Below are positions 1-11,997 of a stretch of DNA of 64,000 nucleotides, piece by piece. Position 1 is the first letter of the stretch; every line of letters starts with the position of its first letter. Under the pieces are notes generated by a model that saw only the letters and a program-made list of their open reading frames with translations, was not told the origin of the DNA and ran no database searches. Source of the stretch: Nemophila menziesii. Taxonomy: Eukaryota; Streptophyta; Magnoliopsida; Boraginales; Hydrophyllaceae. Position numbers and translations under genes: made by a program. The stretch is from positions 71,176,899-71,240,898 of the forward strand of contig JARWIR010000001.1 of NCBI GenBank assembly GCA_029959085.1. The letters run 5' to 3'.

Positions 1-2
1 GT

Positions 3-239
3 GATAATTTGGATATTGAAAAGAATGAGGAAACTTCGTGTTCAAAACTCTCACATGGTAGCTCAATTCAAAAAAGAAGTTCTTGTAATTATTGTGGTAA
101 ACCCGGTCATCATGCTTCTACATGCCATTACCACGAACAACTTGAAAGTGGATCTTTGATACCCTCGTGGGAAAAACCAATATGGATCGTGACAAATGCT
201 AACAACATTTCCGGATCCATTCCACCTCGGTTACCATAG
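3..239 (+). pseudogene. gag: gag C-terminus with CCHC zinc knuckle, unit 1 (partial)
   Basis: The frame is open from the window edge to a TAG at 237-239. It contains the retroviral-type zinc knuckle C-X2-C-X4-H-X4-C, seen as CNYCGKPGHHASTC, which binds RNA during packaging in LTR retrotransposons. It is the same frame as the C-terminal part of gag at 30288-31340. The start lies left of the window, so integrity cannot be judged. No protease frame follows. Confidence 0.85.
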
Positions 240-1800
240 TAATATTCATTGAAGGTGTTGAGCGTCAAGAAAATGGAATTATATGCAAAAGGATGTTCAA
301 ACCTCGTAAAAGGAAAATACGGTGAATTCTTTCCTTTCTTCTTTTTTATTTTTATATTATTATGTGTTTTATCCTCTATGTGCTATTATCTTGTGTTTCT
401 TGACCTTTTCATGCTTTATATTGCTTTGTTTTTACTTTGGGTCTTTTTGTACTTTTACAAAATATAGGGGTATTTGTGAAATAAACTGTTTTATGTGTTT
501 TCGGAATTTCTTTGTTGTTTCTTTTCAAAACCAAAAATTCTCTTACTAGTTTTATACCATTCCGAATCTTTTGGGGAAGTTTCGAATGTGTTTTGGGTGT
601 TTTCAAAAGAACCAAAAAATTCCTTCTTAGTGTCTAAGTCGAGCACTTTTGCGGTGCACCGGACCACTCCGCGGTACACCGCGATTAAGGGTTTCAGCAT
701 TTTTATTTTTCCTTTATTTTTCGCCCAGTTTATTTTTGCAGTGCGGTACACCGCGAGTTAGGTTTTTGTCAGCATTTGAAACCCGTTAGTCTTCATTTCT
801 TCCTCATTCCACCATTAAAACAAAAACCCTCCACCACTGCTGCGATTTCCGGCCACTGCTACACCTTTTTCCGCCGCCTAGAAACACTATCTTCTCCACC
901 AAATCTTTCTCTCTCTCTCTCTCTTCTTCATTACCCACTTCCTTTTCACCATGAGAGAAAAGAAATCTGCTCCAAAGAAGAAAGCCACCACCGGAGCCTC
1001 CTCCAGCCGCCGCCGTGCGCCATCTCCAGCGAGGTCACCAACACCGCCTCCACTCCGGCCATTTGATCCTCTCCCGGGTAGAACCTTTAGTGCTTCAGCT
1101 TTTCCATCGGGTACTATTGCATCTCTAAATCCTTGATCCTTTCATATATTGCTCTTTAGTCCCTTAAGCTAATATAGTTGAAAATTGCACTTTGGTCCCT
1201 AAAAGTTTTAAAAATTGTATTTTTGTCCCTATACTTTTCAAAAATTTCATTTTACCCCTAACTTTCTTAAAAATGATTTCAAATATTCTTTATTAGGGAG
1301 AAATTGTAGATCAAACTTTTACTAATTGAAACAAACTCTATGCATTTTGTAAGGGGGAGTTTTTGTTAAAACTCTAATGCTTTGGCTAATCATTTGTCTC
1401 ATATGTTGCTACTAATAATTTGTGTCATTAGAAAGCATATGAAATGAAAATCTTTCGATCAAGGAGTTGGTAAAATATCTCTATCTCTTAGCTCTTGCCT
1501 TTTATTACTTTGTGCATCTCTTACAACTCTCTTAAAATCATTGTTTAAAATCTATTCACTTGAGTTTTTAGCTCTTCTATCTTTAGTTGTTTTTATTAAC
1601 CCCGTCTTTTTGATGAAGACAAAGGGGGAGAAATATGTGCACTAAAACTTTCAAAAAATTGCACTTTTAAATCTCACAAATGCATCTCAAAACTTATATG
1701 CTTATTGTGAGGGGGAGCTTAATTTCATTTGTGCTTTAACTTTCATATCATTCCTAAGGTGTATTAGTGAAGGATTTGTCATCATCAAAAAGGGGGAGAT
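240..1800 (+). other. Non-coding 3' internal region of the gag-only element, unit 1
   Basis: There is no protease, integrase or reverse transcriptase frame in any reading phase. The stretch holds pyrimidine-rich AT DNA, two GCGGTACACCGC-type near-palindromes (about 651-685 and 742-755), a CT microsatellite near 908-923, one short basic ORF (951-1136) and four G5-containing purine tracts (about 1361, 1621, 1710 and 1787). The last purine tract abuts the 3' LTR and is the polypurine tract. Confidence 0.75.
951..1136 (+). CDS. Short basic, Pro/Ser-rich ORF in the gag-only element, unit 1
   Basis: This is a 61-codon frame with an N-terminal Lys-rich patch (MREKKSAPKKK), then Ala/Ser/Arg and a Pro-rich stretch, ending in TGA. 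ATG follows CACC, a fair plant start context. It is identical in unit 2 (32051-32236). In complete Sireviruses an env-like ORF can lie between pol and the 3' LTR, and this could be the stump of one. That is a guess from position and I recognise no domain. It may equally be non-coding. Confidence 0.3.
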   Translation: MREKKSAPKKKATTGASSSRRRAPSPARSPTPPPLRPFDPLPGRTFSASAFPSGTIASLNP

Positions 1801-3171
1801 TGTTGGCATATAGCCTCCCTTAATAGGTTGTTTTAATGTGACAAATCCTCTTATGATTAGTGTGCTAATTACTCGTGTTATATTCATCCTAACTTGCACT
1901 ATTATTCATCAAAAACACTTTTCATACCATTCTTATTATATCTCATTGCATTCACTTTTATTCATATCTTTATGTACTTTGAGATATATCTTTAAAGATC
2001 AACTACAATGTTTATAAGAATGATGTTATCTACAACTTTCGTGAAGAAGATTTATTGATTCGAGCATCATAGCATAAGTCAAATTCTTTCAAAGATGCTT
2101 GGTGCGGTATACCGGACAAATGGCGCGGTACACCGGACCAAGAATGCGGACCAGGGCGCGGTGCATTGGCTAGCCCGTCAGAGAGTTAGAAAATCTAACC
2201 GTTGAGGTGCGGTACACCGCACGATACTTGCGGTACACCGCAAGAAAGGTTTTTCTACACAAAAGTTAAGTCATAAGAAATATATCCGTTGGGAAATTAA
2301 TAGATCCATTGGACCCAAGCCTTATGACCGTTGGAAGCTATTTTCTGCTATAAATTGAAGCTCTTTGAAGGCTACAACTACACCAACTAATTACAAACAT
2401 TAAGGGGCTTAATTGTTATCATTCAAGAAGGTGTCAAGAGCTATACATAGTCAAAATCAATCTTAGTGAGCTTATAAGTCCTTTCAAGGAGTTAATCAAA
2501 TAAGCCACAAGGTTCTATCTACTCAAAAGGAGTTTACATGCTTATAGTTTTATCCACTCTTTTAGGAGTTTAGTTACAAGCTTTTATAAGCACCCCTTTA
2601 AACACTTTGTATCTATCGTCTTAAGTCTAGGTCTTGTAATAGATAGATTAAGAGAGAATTCAAGTATAGGGAGTATACTTGGTATCCTTGTGTTGTGATT
2701 ACACAAGTGTTTGTCCTTCGTGTTATCGAAGAGGTTGTAAGGGTTATTGTGTTCTCGACCCGGTTAAGAGAGACACGGGAGCTTAGTGAAAAGCTTGAAA
2801 TCCTAAGGAGGCTTCCTTAGGTAGTGGATGTAGGGAAACCGAACCACTATAAATCGCGTGAATCTTTCTATCCCTACTCTATTTACTTTCCGCACTTTAT
2901 ATGATTGATAATATGCTAGCATGAATATTGTGATATTAATTATCTAGTTTATCTTTCATATAGTCTTCTAGAGTAGTAAGAGATTAGATTATCGTTTTAC
3001 TTGTTAAACTTATATATCAATCCTTCAACTTATCCTTTGCATGATCCTATAAGTGTTTGATATATTAAGTTGACTTAGAAGTTTTCTCTTAAACTTATAA
3101 TTGTCCAAAAGATTTTTAATTAGGCATTAATCTTATTAGTAATCCTATTCACCCCCCCTCTAGGACTTTCA
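1801..3171 (+). repeat. 3' LTR of the gag-only element, unit 1
   Basis: It begins TGTTGGCATATAG and ends GGACTTTCA, giving the standard TG...CA ends. It is preceded by the polypurine tract AAAAAGGGGGAGAT and followed by CATAC. It matches 32901-34271 with about 7 substitutions. One lies inside a palindromic motif (GCGGTATACCGG here, GCGGTACACCGG there). The motif cluster lies at about 2100-2245. Confidence 0.92.
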
Positions 3172-3566
3172 CATACCTAAGTGGGTTCTCTACTAATTTG
3201 GATCTCACGTTCTACAAACCAAACATTTTCCATAAGTACAAGTTTACTTCTTTTGCATTGTTCATTAATTCTTCCTATCATTTACCTATGTTTGCATGCA
3301 ATTAAAGTGCGTTTTATACTAACTCCTAAAGTCCACTATTTACTATCATAGATTCATCAAAATTATGCTTAATGGGGACATTTAAGATCTTCTACAGTCA
3401 AACGCAACCCCTAATTAACTTTATTGAAAGCAAATAACACGTAAAACTGGGATGAGGTAACGAGCCCCACCCCAAACTAAAAAATGAGTCGTGTCCCCAC
3501 AACTCAAAAAGACTCAAAGCAAATAAAATAATATACACTAAATGAGAAGGGATAGAAAAACATATC

Positions 3567-4987
3567 TCAACTAGCATGAGGCTGGTTTTCAGTTTTGCAT
3601 CCAAGTAGAGCTTAATTAGTAAGTAATCCATAGGTGGCGTATTGTATAGTGCTCACCCCAAGTAACATATTTCGTAGAAGATCCAACTCTTTTGTAACAT
3701 TTCCTAAGGTTGCAATCATCATATCTTGTTTCTCTTCCAACACTCAGATTTTATTCTCCAACTCATCATCAAAATTTACCTTCTTCTTTGGCGGAGGAAC
3801 TCTAGGATTCTTCATTGGTTGTGTTGCTTCATTATGAGCGTTCTTAATCGAATTTAATGCCATGTAGTCCCCATTTTTTGAAGGTTCAACCTCTTCGCTC
3901 TTACACGGTATTTTTGCTTCTGGACACAAAGCAGTGATAGTACATGGAAATTTAAGGTTTTGTTGAACAATTGGGAATTTCTCAAACTCCATAATGGTGT
4001 CTTATATCACAAGAGCAACATCAATATCTTGTTTCTCAATAACACACTTTATAAAAATAATATGATCCTTTTCAACTCAGAAGTGATAGTGATGCCAAAG
4101 AAAGTAGGGATTATGAACCGGGACCATACCTTAGCACAAGGTAATAAACAACTACTATAAACTTGCCCATCATATCTCTCACCTTTTGGAATAGGGCGTT
4201 TCCCACAAATCAAATCTTTATCCCAGAGAGACTCCCAATTAAAAGATGGATCATTAAGAGTTTCTTGATATGGGCAAGTACTAGTAAAGTTAGACAATTT
4301 CAAAGTTTTGCGAATAAGCTCAACTGAGAAAGGTAATACCTTTTTGCGTATGATAATTGACTGTTTATTTGCAAAAGATAATCCTTCATAGAAATCACGC
4401 ACCATAGTAGGAATATATGTGAGGTTTCTCTGTCTCAATTCGGTCCACCCAAACTTATCACAAGTAATAGCATAACCCTTAAACTCACTGTTCATAATTC
4501 CTGGAGGGAATCCTTTTTCAACACCAAACTTCAAATAATTAATTCTATCACAAACCTGATCAGTCCAACTAACTACAGCTCTCTTAGGTTTCTGTGCCAT
4601 ATTATTTCTTCGGGTAGCTCTTTGTTCTGGAATAGGCTCGCTAGGAATTTTATCTTCTTCTTCTTCTTCTTCTTCTTCTTCTTCTTCTTCTTCTTCTTCT
4701 TCTTCTTCTTCTTCTTCTTCTTCTTCTTCTTCTTCTTCTTCTTCTTCTTCTTCTTCTTCTTCTTCTTCTTCTTCTTCTTCTTCTTCTTCTATTACCAAGG
4801 TAGGCTTTGTAGGAGTAGCCTTACTTTGGCTATCTTTCCTCTTCATAGCAGTCTGAACCACTACAATCTTGCGTGTAGGACCTGAATCTGGAATCTCAAT
4901 AGCTCTTTCTTGTATAGCACTAGGATTGTTTCTTGTTCTTGGAGTGTTTCTTCGAGAATAGATAAAAGAATCTGTCCGGATAGTCAT
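3567..4987 (-). pseudogene. Post-pol ORF of Athila-like element A, frameshifted, unit 1
   Basis: The ATG at 4987 opens 312 codons: a basic Ser/Thr-rich head, an acidic tract of about 46 glutamates (residues ~68-113), a short basic linker, then a globular part (CDKFGWTELRQRN, then REFY/DFYEGL-like and LPFSVELIRKTLKL motifs). The globular part resembles the plant 'putative plant transposon protein' domain found in Athila-type elements. The frame breaks near 4063, with an in-frame stop soon after. The same protein resumes as MEFEKFPIVQQ (3992), then a stop, then a leucine-rich coiled-coil tail and the terminal stop at 3567-3569. Element B encodes the same protein (9465-10811). It is not functional as it stands. 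A homology search with residues 140-290 would confirm the family. Confidence 0.78.
4653..4790 (-). repeat. (GAA)n microsatellite encoding poly-glutamate, unit 1
   Basis: About 138 bases of pure TTC on the plus strand read as GAA glutamate codons inside the element A ORF. The unit 2 copy (35762-35860) has about 99 bases. The difference is 39 bases, 13 codons, so the reading frame is kept. The plus-strand poly-phenylalanine frame is only its shadow. Confidence 0.95.
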
Positions 4988-5361
4988 CTCAACTCACCCC
5001 AAACTCAAAACTTCGAAAATTCAAAAACTAGAAAAAAGTTTTGAAATTTGATGTTTTGAGGATAAAAGAAAGAAGATTAAGGTGAGTTATGAGATGGGTA
5101 AAGGCTATTTGATGTGTTGGTAGAGGATTAGTTTTTCAATTTAAGGCTTGGGTGAAGAAAAATTCTTGGAGAAAAGATGGTTTTTGAAGGTGTTTTGGAA
5201 GGATTGTGAGTTGATTTTTGTGTTTATGTGGTGTTTGAGGAGTAAATTTGATGATTATAAAATGTTTTGATGATGATTTTCGGAGTGGTGTGAAGCTGAG
5301 AAACGGAATTGGAGGCTAACTTGAGAAGGAAGTCACAAATAAAGGGTTTAGGGATCCAAAA

Positions 5362-5790
5362 CCTCTTACAGACGACAACCGGGTTCCTGGTTAGCGTCGT
5401 TGTGTCGGCGCTATTTTCCGTTTTTTTTACCTGGACGCACCAGTCTTGCGTCTTGAGTGACGCACTAGTCAGAGAGTTGGTCTTCGTGACTGGGTTTCCG
5501 TCCAGCAAGCAATCGGGTTCCCAGTTGTCGTCGATGAGCGCAACTCCACACTCGGCCTAGACGCAGCTCCTTGCGTCTACCTTTATGCACAGGTCAGAGA
5601 TTTGGAAGGCTAAAACGCCTGAAACCAGGTTCCTGGTCAGCTCACAACCGGGTTCCTGGTTGGCGTCGATAGGCGCGGGCCCAGACGCATACTTCTTGCG
5701 TGTGATGGGTTGGTCAATGGAAGCTCACCGGGTTCCTGGTCAACACCAGGTTCCCGGTCAACGATAACCGGGTTCCCGGTTAGCTCCTGT
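5362..5790 (-). repeat. Array of ACCGGGTTCCTGGT-type motifs in element A spacer, unit 1
   Basis: Near-palindromic words such as ACCGGGTTCCTGGT, ACCAGGTTCCTGGT, ACCAGGTTCCCGGT and ACCGGGTTCCCGGT recur at least seven times. They alternate with GACGCA...TGCGTC pairs. The stretch lies between integrase and the post-pol ORF and has far higher GC than its surroundings. Element B has an array in the same place built from a different word (11170-11690). Confidence 0.8.
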
Positions 5791-6014
5791 ATTGCAACCC
5801 AAATTTTTCATTTTTCCACCTTTTTAACCCCAAACTCATGACTTTTGTACTCCTAAAATCACCAAAAACACTAAGCTTTCTCATTTCTTAAAAATAAAAA
5901 CTAATCAACAACAATTACTCTAATTTATACTATGAAATAAAAAGACATGAAACTAATATACAATAAATTGGCTTTTGTTTAACGTCGTTAAGCTCGACGA
6001 GTTACCTCTCGCTT

Positions 6015-6290
6015 CTAAGGAGCTTTGAGGAGGTACATGTCCTCTCCAGGATGTGGATCTTCCGAGCGAATTGTATCCTCGCCTCCATGATAAATCTTCA
6101 ATCGATGACCATTCACCATGAAGGTGCGGTGCTCGATTGGATGTTCAATTACTATGGCTCCATGATGCGTAACCTTGGTAAAAATGTAAGGACCAGACCA
6201 TTTTGATCTCAATTTACCCGGATAATTACTGAAATTGGAGTTGTATTTAAGGACCCATTGTCCAACTCTAAACTTCTTTTCACGGATAAT
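6015..6290 (-). pseudogene. Gypsy integrase C-terminal fragment, element A, unit 1
   Basis: The minus-strand frame reads KKFRVGQWVLKYNS..., then LRSKWSGPY and VNGHRLKIYHGG. This is the conserved tail of Ty3/Gypsy integrase (GKLRSRWSGPF / VNGQRLK type). The catalytic core and everything upstream are missing. The coding sequence stops at about 6290, where unrelated LTR-like DNA begins. One difference from unit 2 changes a residue in the THHGAI/TPHGAI motif. Confidence 0.85.
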
Positions 6291-6408
6291 TCCAAAGGGA
6301 GAAAGTGCAATATATTAAAATACGCATAAAAGTCTATCAAATAATTCTAATTTTCACCTAAAATGATGTCTCCTAAGGGTATATATTTATCACAAACGGG
6401 AGGCATCA
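6291..6408 (-). repeat. Stump of Athila-like element B 3' LTR, unit 1
   Basis: On the minus strand the sequence from 6408 starts TGATGCCTCC and soon shows an inverted partner, GGAGACATCA. This matches the start of the LTR ending at 27844 (TGATGTCTCC...GGGAGACATC). Only about 118 bases remain before the fusion to element A integrase, so most of the LTR has been deleted. Confidence 0.6.
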
Positions 6409-7257
6409 AGAACCCAAACTCAAACTTTTGTCATCCCAACAAAGTAAAATAAAAACAAAGGTCTTAGGTGAAACACAAAAATGCAGAGTCTAGTGTATGA
6501 TACCCAAAGCACAACTTAAAATTAATTTCATATAGTATAACCTAAGAATTAATATACACATACACCTGTCATGCAAAATCAAATACAAATAATATCCATC
6601 CAAAGTTAAATTGACAATGCTAGAAGATTACACTTACTACTTATCTCAAGATGGTGGCTATAGGGTGTTCATCGATCCTTACTTGCTTTGAATGCTCCAC
6701 TTAGATTACTCCCTATTAGCTATATTATAAATTCACTATGTACCTAGGAATCACGAGGAATTTACGGTTTTAGCGTAGGCTTAGGGACGGTATGGTAAGT
6801 ATATTTGGTAAATTTGAAATGAGATTTTGGCTCTCTCTTCACTTACCATTAACAAATTGTCCAAGAGCTTGAGATTACACTCGACTACGTTCTCACTCAA
6901 CCCATTTTACACACTAATTTAGCGTCCCCAGATTTATCCAATAAGCACTAAAGATATTTTCAAAACTTCCACTTTGCCGGTTACTTTTTTCTTTCACATA
7001 TATATATATATTTGTATAAGATATCCCTGACCATCATGTTGATGTGAATGACCATGTCTCTCATAATTTTCTTTCCTCTTCTTTTTTAAGAAAAAAAAAG
7101 ACCCCCGTAAAAAGGTTACAAAATAATATATAATCAACAATTGCGCATAGATACAAACGCATAAACATTCCCTCCCAAAGTAATCTCCCCATAATGAAAT
7201 CCACCACCCAAAATTCAAGCTCAGGATAGGAAGTCTCATGATCGTGATTCAAGTGTG

Positions 7258-8809
7258 GTTGGTGTTGCCTAGGGTGTGATAAAAATATGATAAATAAACG
7301 TTGAAAACAATGCACTAAAGCACCCTAGACAAGCACGGTAGTGCAAGTATTACAGGACATATGCAAGTTTTAATGATAAGAAGATTCGTTCTCAGGGACT
7401 TAGTGTGTTATACGATATGAGCAAATAATAGCGTGTAGAAGTAATTAATTACAAGACAGAAAATAAATACGATTGATTGAGAGATGAATAATTAAAATAA
7501 TGAAAATTAAAGACAAATAAATAAAATAAAAGATAAAGAATATGAGATGAGAAATATAGCTTAGGTTTTGCTAGTATGCACTAATACTTCTAATTCTTTC
7601 TATCAAATTCTAGTTAATAAGGGAGATAATTAGCTCTTAAATACTTAGTCAGGATTCTAAATTCTCTCTCTTAGACCTTGAGAGTGACTAAGGGGGCTAC
7701 AGACACAACCATGAGGCAGTCTAAACTTAGGGTTTTCCTACGCCAATTCAATTCCAAACATGGTGATAGTGATTAAAACAAACCCTAATGACTATCTAGT
7801 TAGAATCGGTGTTGTCAGGACCAATATCAGACACTAGACGTTATGTGGTGTTTCAATAATTAGACACCCATTTAATGTGATCATCTAACTACTATTAAGA
7901 AAGCCTAAAGTGATCAGGTTTAGGACTGACAATAATTCAAAACACATAAACAAATATATGGGTAATAAGCTAATATCAGATTAAAACATATAATTCAAAA
8001 AGAAAATTAGATAGAAAGAAATTAGAATTCATAGATTATACATAATGCAAAACCCAAGCTATGGGAAAATTAGTTCATACCTGGAGGAAATAAACTAAAA
8101 GATTGATACAAAGACTTCATCTTGCTCTCTACAATAATTCAGATGATAATAAACCTAAGGACTAATTTATGTGAGGCAAGGATGCCTTGGATTTGAGCTA
8201 GGATCATTTACAAGTGATATAAGGGTGTATTTATAGGTGTAGAGAAGCCCTAATTCGTTTTCTTGAAGTAGAAGGTAAGTAATGGACTACAAGCCCAACT
8301 CAAATTCGTAACCCTAAAATATAGAATCATCCCCGTTTTTGTTTTGGTCATAACAGTTTCAATCCTTATCCGTTTGATGCGTATGAGTAGTCTAAATTCA
8401 TCGTCTCGGAAAGATATTTAACTTTGCTCTTGACTGTTATTCCAAATTCCTCACCTATTTTGAGATATAAGCCCATTTATGGTTGTGGGTGCTGAAATTC
8501 AGATTTATTTGGTAGCTTTATCTTTCCATATTTTAGCTTTTGTTTCCTTATCTCCAATTTCCATGCATCTCTTCTTTCCTTTATCTCTTAGAATTGACTT
8601 GGTATTTAATTAATCTCCATATATATCTTTAAAGCTTCACACTAAATAAATAATTAAACCCAATATGCTCTAAAAATAATAAATCATTAAATCAAGACTA
8701 GAAATAGGAAAGTGTAATAATACATGTGAAAATCGACTAGAAAGAAGTCTAAAACACTAAAAATGATGTCTTTAACTAATATTATTTCATTAAAAATGAG
8801 GAGACATCA
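7258..8809 (-). repeat. Solo-LTR-like insertion (Athila family) inside element B, unit 1
   Basis: Comparison with 28703-28730 shows that the older sequence ran straight from ATTCAAGTG.G to GTCATATGG; here 1.55 kb separates the two. On the minus strand the insert starts TGATGTCTCC and shares a long block (about 8325-8800) with the Athila-like LTR at 27356-27844. No internal coding region is present, so a solo LTR is the simplest reading. GTGTG at 7253 and GTGAG at 8810 may be a mutated target duplication; no exact one is visible. Confidence 0.65.
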
Positions 8810-9464
8810 GTGAGTCATATGGAAATGCCTAATAAGCTAAGGGGATATGGGTACCGTGGTTGAACGGCTGTTCATATAGCGTCACCTTCGCTTCAGCTTA
8901 TGCCCGTTCTATCGTGGCGACAAAAGAAAGGATTAAGGCTAAAAATGGGGCCAAGAAGGATAATATTAATCACGAGTTAGAAAGCTAAAAAGTCTCAAAT
9001 GGCTATCAAATAACTGCTTCTATCATTTTCCTAGTTACATAGCTTGCCTCTAGTTCATAACTATGTTGGTTCTCTACTCATTAAGATCTCACGTTCTACA
9101 AACTAGTCATTTTCCTTAAGTACAAGCTTACTTATTTTGAATTGTTTATTAATTTTTCCTATCAATTATCTAATGTTTGCATGTAATCAAAGTGCATTTT
9201 ACATTAACTCCTAAATTATACTATTTTCTATCAAAAATTTATAAAAAGGATTCTTAATGGGGACAATTAAAATACTCTACAGTCAAGACAACTCTTAATT
9301 AATTTTATTGAAATCAGAAAAACAAATAACACATAAAATTGGGATGAGGCAACGAACCCCACCCCAAGCGAATAAATTAGTCGTGTCCCCACGGCTCGAA
9401 AAGACTCAATAAAGCAAATAAACTAGTATACACTACTAAATAAGAATAGTTTAGTAAATGTATC

Positions 9465-10811
9465 TTAACCAGCACTAGGCTGGTTTTGTTCACTTTTGCG
9501 TCCAGGTTGGGCTCCTTTCTTAAGAATTGTGTAGGTGACATGTTGTGAATTGCTCACCCTATCAAGTATGTTCATCATAAGCACCAACTCTCTTGTGACT
9601 TTTCCTAAAGTTGTTAACACATCTTCATGCTTCTCCTCTAAAGTTCTCATTCTTTCAATTACCTCATAATTTTTTTGGCAACCCTTGTCTTGCATTTAGG
9701 AGGTCTCGATTTGTTTTATTCTCCAAATGGCTTGTCTAACTCCATACCCTTTCTCTTGGCATTAGTGTGAATATTCGCGATTGCGATTGGAGTAATATTT
9801 TCAACCTTTTAATATCGGCTCATCCTCAACGTTTCTGCGTGGCACATTTGCTTTCATACAGAGTTTTGTAATAGAACACAGGAACTTGAGGTTGAATTGC
9901 ACAATGGGAAATTTTGCGTAAACCATAATGGAGTCATAAAGTATGCAAGCTACATCGATCTCTTCCTTTCAATAATGCATTTAATGAAGATGAGTTTCTC
10001 ACATGTTACCTCGGAGATATGGGAATTACCTAAGAAGGTAGGAATAACGAAACAGGATTATGCTCTGGCACGTGGTAGGAAATCACTACCAAATACCTGA
10101 CCATCATATCTAGCACCTTTGGGAATGGGTTTTACCCCATGAATTAAAACCTATTTGTAGAACGACTCCCATTCAAAGGCTGGATCATTATATTCCTCAA
10201 GGTATTTGCAAGGACCCTTCAAGTTTGGTAAGTTAAATACCTCACGAATTCGCTCAACTGGGAAAGGGACAATTTTCTTACGGACTTCAATCGCATTACC
10301 TTCGCAAAGACCAACTATCCATAAAATTCTTGAACCAAGGCTGGTTTGTAAACCAAGTCTCTCTCTCTCCCAACATTTTCCATCCAAACTCGTCACATGC
10401 AACTACGTAATCTTTGAATTCACCGTCCATTATATTTATCAGAAATCCTTTCTCAACACCAAAGAACAAACTAGAAAACCACTCATGAACTTGAACTCTC
10501 CAACTCACAAAAGGTTTTCTAGGTTTAACAGCCATTGCTTTTCTTATCACAGAACGTTGCTCACTAATTGGATCTTCAACTTCTTTTTCTTCCAAGTTAG
10601 GCTTTTTGGGAGTACCCTTGCTTGGGTTATCTTTCCTCTTCATAGTATTTTCGACTTCTCCAACCTTAGGAATAAAACTTGAATTTGGAATCTCAGTAGC
10701 TTTGTCTAGAGTAGCCCAAGGAGTATTTCTAGTTCTGGGATTACTTCGTGTTTTCCGATTGTAGCACAAGGAATCAATTCTGTTTATCATCTCAATGAAT
10801 CCCAAACTCAA
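9465..10811 (-). pseudogene. Post-pol ORF of Athila-like element B, frameshifted, unit 1
   Basis: This is the same protein family as the element A ORF: a basic head, FGVEKGFLINIMDGEFKD-like middle, FPVERIREVFNLPN motif, and a C-terminal coiled-coil-like segment (ERMRTLEEKHEDVLTTLGK) ending at 9465. It has no poly-glutamate tract. The first frame runs 10811-10296. A frameshift near 10300-10330 moves the protein to another frame (to 10151), and further breaks lie between 10150 and 9700. It is an inactive remnant. The paired A and B copies help define the domain limits. Confidence 0.75.
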
Positions 10812-11169
10812 AACTTCAAATATTCAAAAACTAGAGAAAAGTTTTGAACTTTGATGTTTTGAGGATATAGGAAGAAGGTATGTGGTGTTATATGATATGG
10901 GTCATGATTATGTTGTGGGTTAGGAGAGGTTTAATGGGTAACGTTTAAGCTTTGATGAAGAAGAAATTAGGATTAAGGTGAAGATTTCTTGGTGTTCTGG
11001 AAGAATTCGATGTTTGATTATGTGTTTGGAATGGATTAGAGGGAAGAATATGATGTGTTTGGGTGTTTTGATGGTGTTTTGTACGTGTTTAGTGAGTCGT
11101 GGGTCATTGGTAATGGTGTCTTGCATGAGAGGCTTTGTTAAAAAAAGAGGATTTGCCTTTGATAAGGAT

Positions 11170-11690
11170 TAGGGTTTAAGGCGGCGGGCGCACCGGCATA
11201 CCAGAGAGATAGCTGGCTAGCAGGCGCAGTTTCTCTTCAATTAATCATGAACGCAATATTAAGTTGTGTGTATCTTGCCTTGCCGGCATACCGGTGATAC
11301 CACCGGGATACCGGTCACGATTGTCAATTTCTCGTGACGCACTAAGAAACTGCGTGTTGCTGCTCATCATCCAGTGAGTTGGCGTTGTAACAAAGTGGCT
11401 TGGCCGGCATACCGACGGTCTGACAGGCATTCTTGTCGTGCAACTCAAATTTTCGCTGACGCAGTAAGTAGATGTGTGTACGTGGCCAACATCCAGAAGG
11501 TTGGCGCTATGATTAATTTTTGTGGCTGGCATGCCGCCATTCTGGCCGGCTAGCTTGTCGCAGAAATTTCCTCTCTTCGCATTTTTTCGATGATGCAACT
11601 GGTAGTTGCATCAAAGTGGTTAACATCCAGATAGTTTGACCGGCATACCAGTCAGATTACTGGCTAGCCGGTCCGTATAAGTTCATTTCA
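11170..11690 (-). repeat. Array of GCCGGCATACCGG-type motifs in element B spacer, unit 1
   Basis: Words such as CACCGGCATACCAG, GCCGGCATACCGGT, CCGGGATACCGGT, GCCGGCATACCGAC and ACCGGCATACCAGT recur about seven times. They are interspersed with GACGCA/TGCGT words and with CATCCAG...TTGGCG. The array occupies the same place as the one in element A, between integrase and the post-pol ORF. Confidence 0.8.
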
Positions 11691-11997
11691 CCACTTAGAC
11701 ACTCAAAAACGCTGTCTCACACCTGTTCAACCCCAAACTCAAGGATTAAGTACATGCACTCATCAAAACACTCCACCTTTCGCATTTCTTTAAAGTTATA
11801 CACTAATATACATAAATTACTCTATTCACACTAAGAATTTAAAAGACATGAAAGCAATAAACTAATATACAATTGGAATGACTTTTGTTTAACGTCGTTA
11901 AGCTCGATGTGTTACCTCTCACACTTATTCAGCTTCAAGGAGGTACATGACCTCCCCATGATGTGAATCTTCCATGTGATTAGTATCCTCCTCCTTG

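Larger units (their letters stand above)
1..3171 (+). mobile_element. 3' part of gag-only Sirevirus-like (Copia) element, unit 1
   Basis: This is the duplicate of 31101-34271: the end of gag, the non-coding 3' internal region and the 3' LTR. The flank CATAC after 3171 is the same 5-base target-site copy as in unit 2. The 5' half lies outside the window. The complete copy is described at 28861-34271. Confidence 0.9.
3172..6290 (-). mobile_element. Athila-like Gypsy element A, 3' internal part, unit 1
   Basis: Read on the minus strand, the order is integrase C-terminus (6290-6015), a spacer with repeated CCGG-type motifs (about 5790-5340), a post-pol ORF (4987-3567), then 3' non-coding DNA that meets the Sirevirus-like LTR. 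An extra ORF downstream of pol on the same strand is typical of the Athila lineage of Ty3/Gypsy elements. The gag, protease, RT and RNase H parts are absent. At 6290 the integrase is fused to an LTR stump of element B. Confidence 0.8.

Noticed and set aside
4622..4885. Plus-strand ORF made of poly-phenylalanine.
   Set aside because: It is the complementary reading of the GAA repeat in the minus-strand ORF.
7253..8814. GTGTG/GTGAG as a target-site duplication of the solo-LTR-like insertion.
   Set aside because: Only four of five bases agree and the left end of the LTR cannot be fixed, so it is recorded only as possible.
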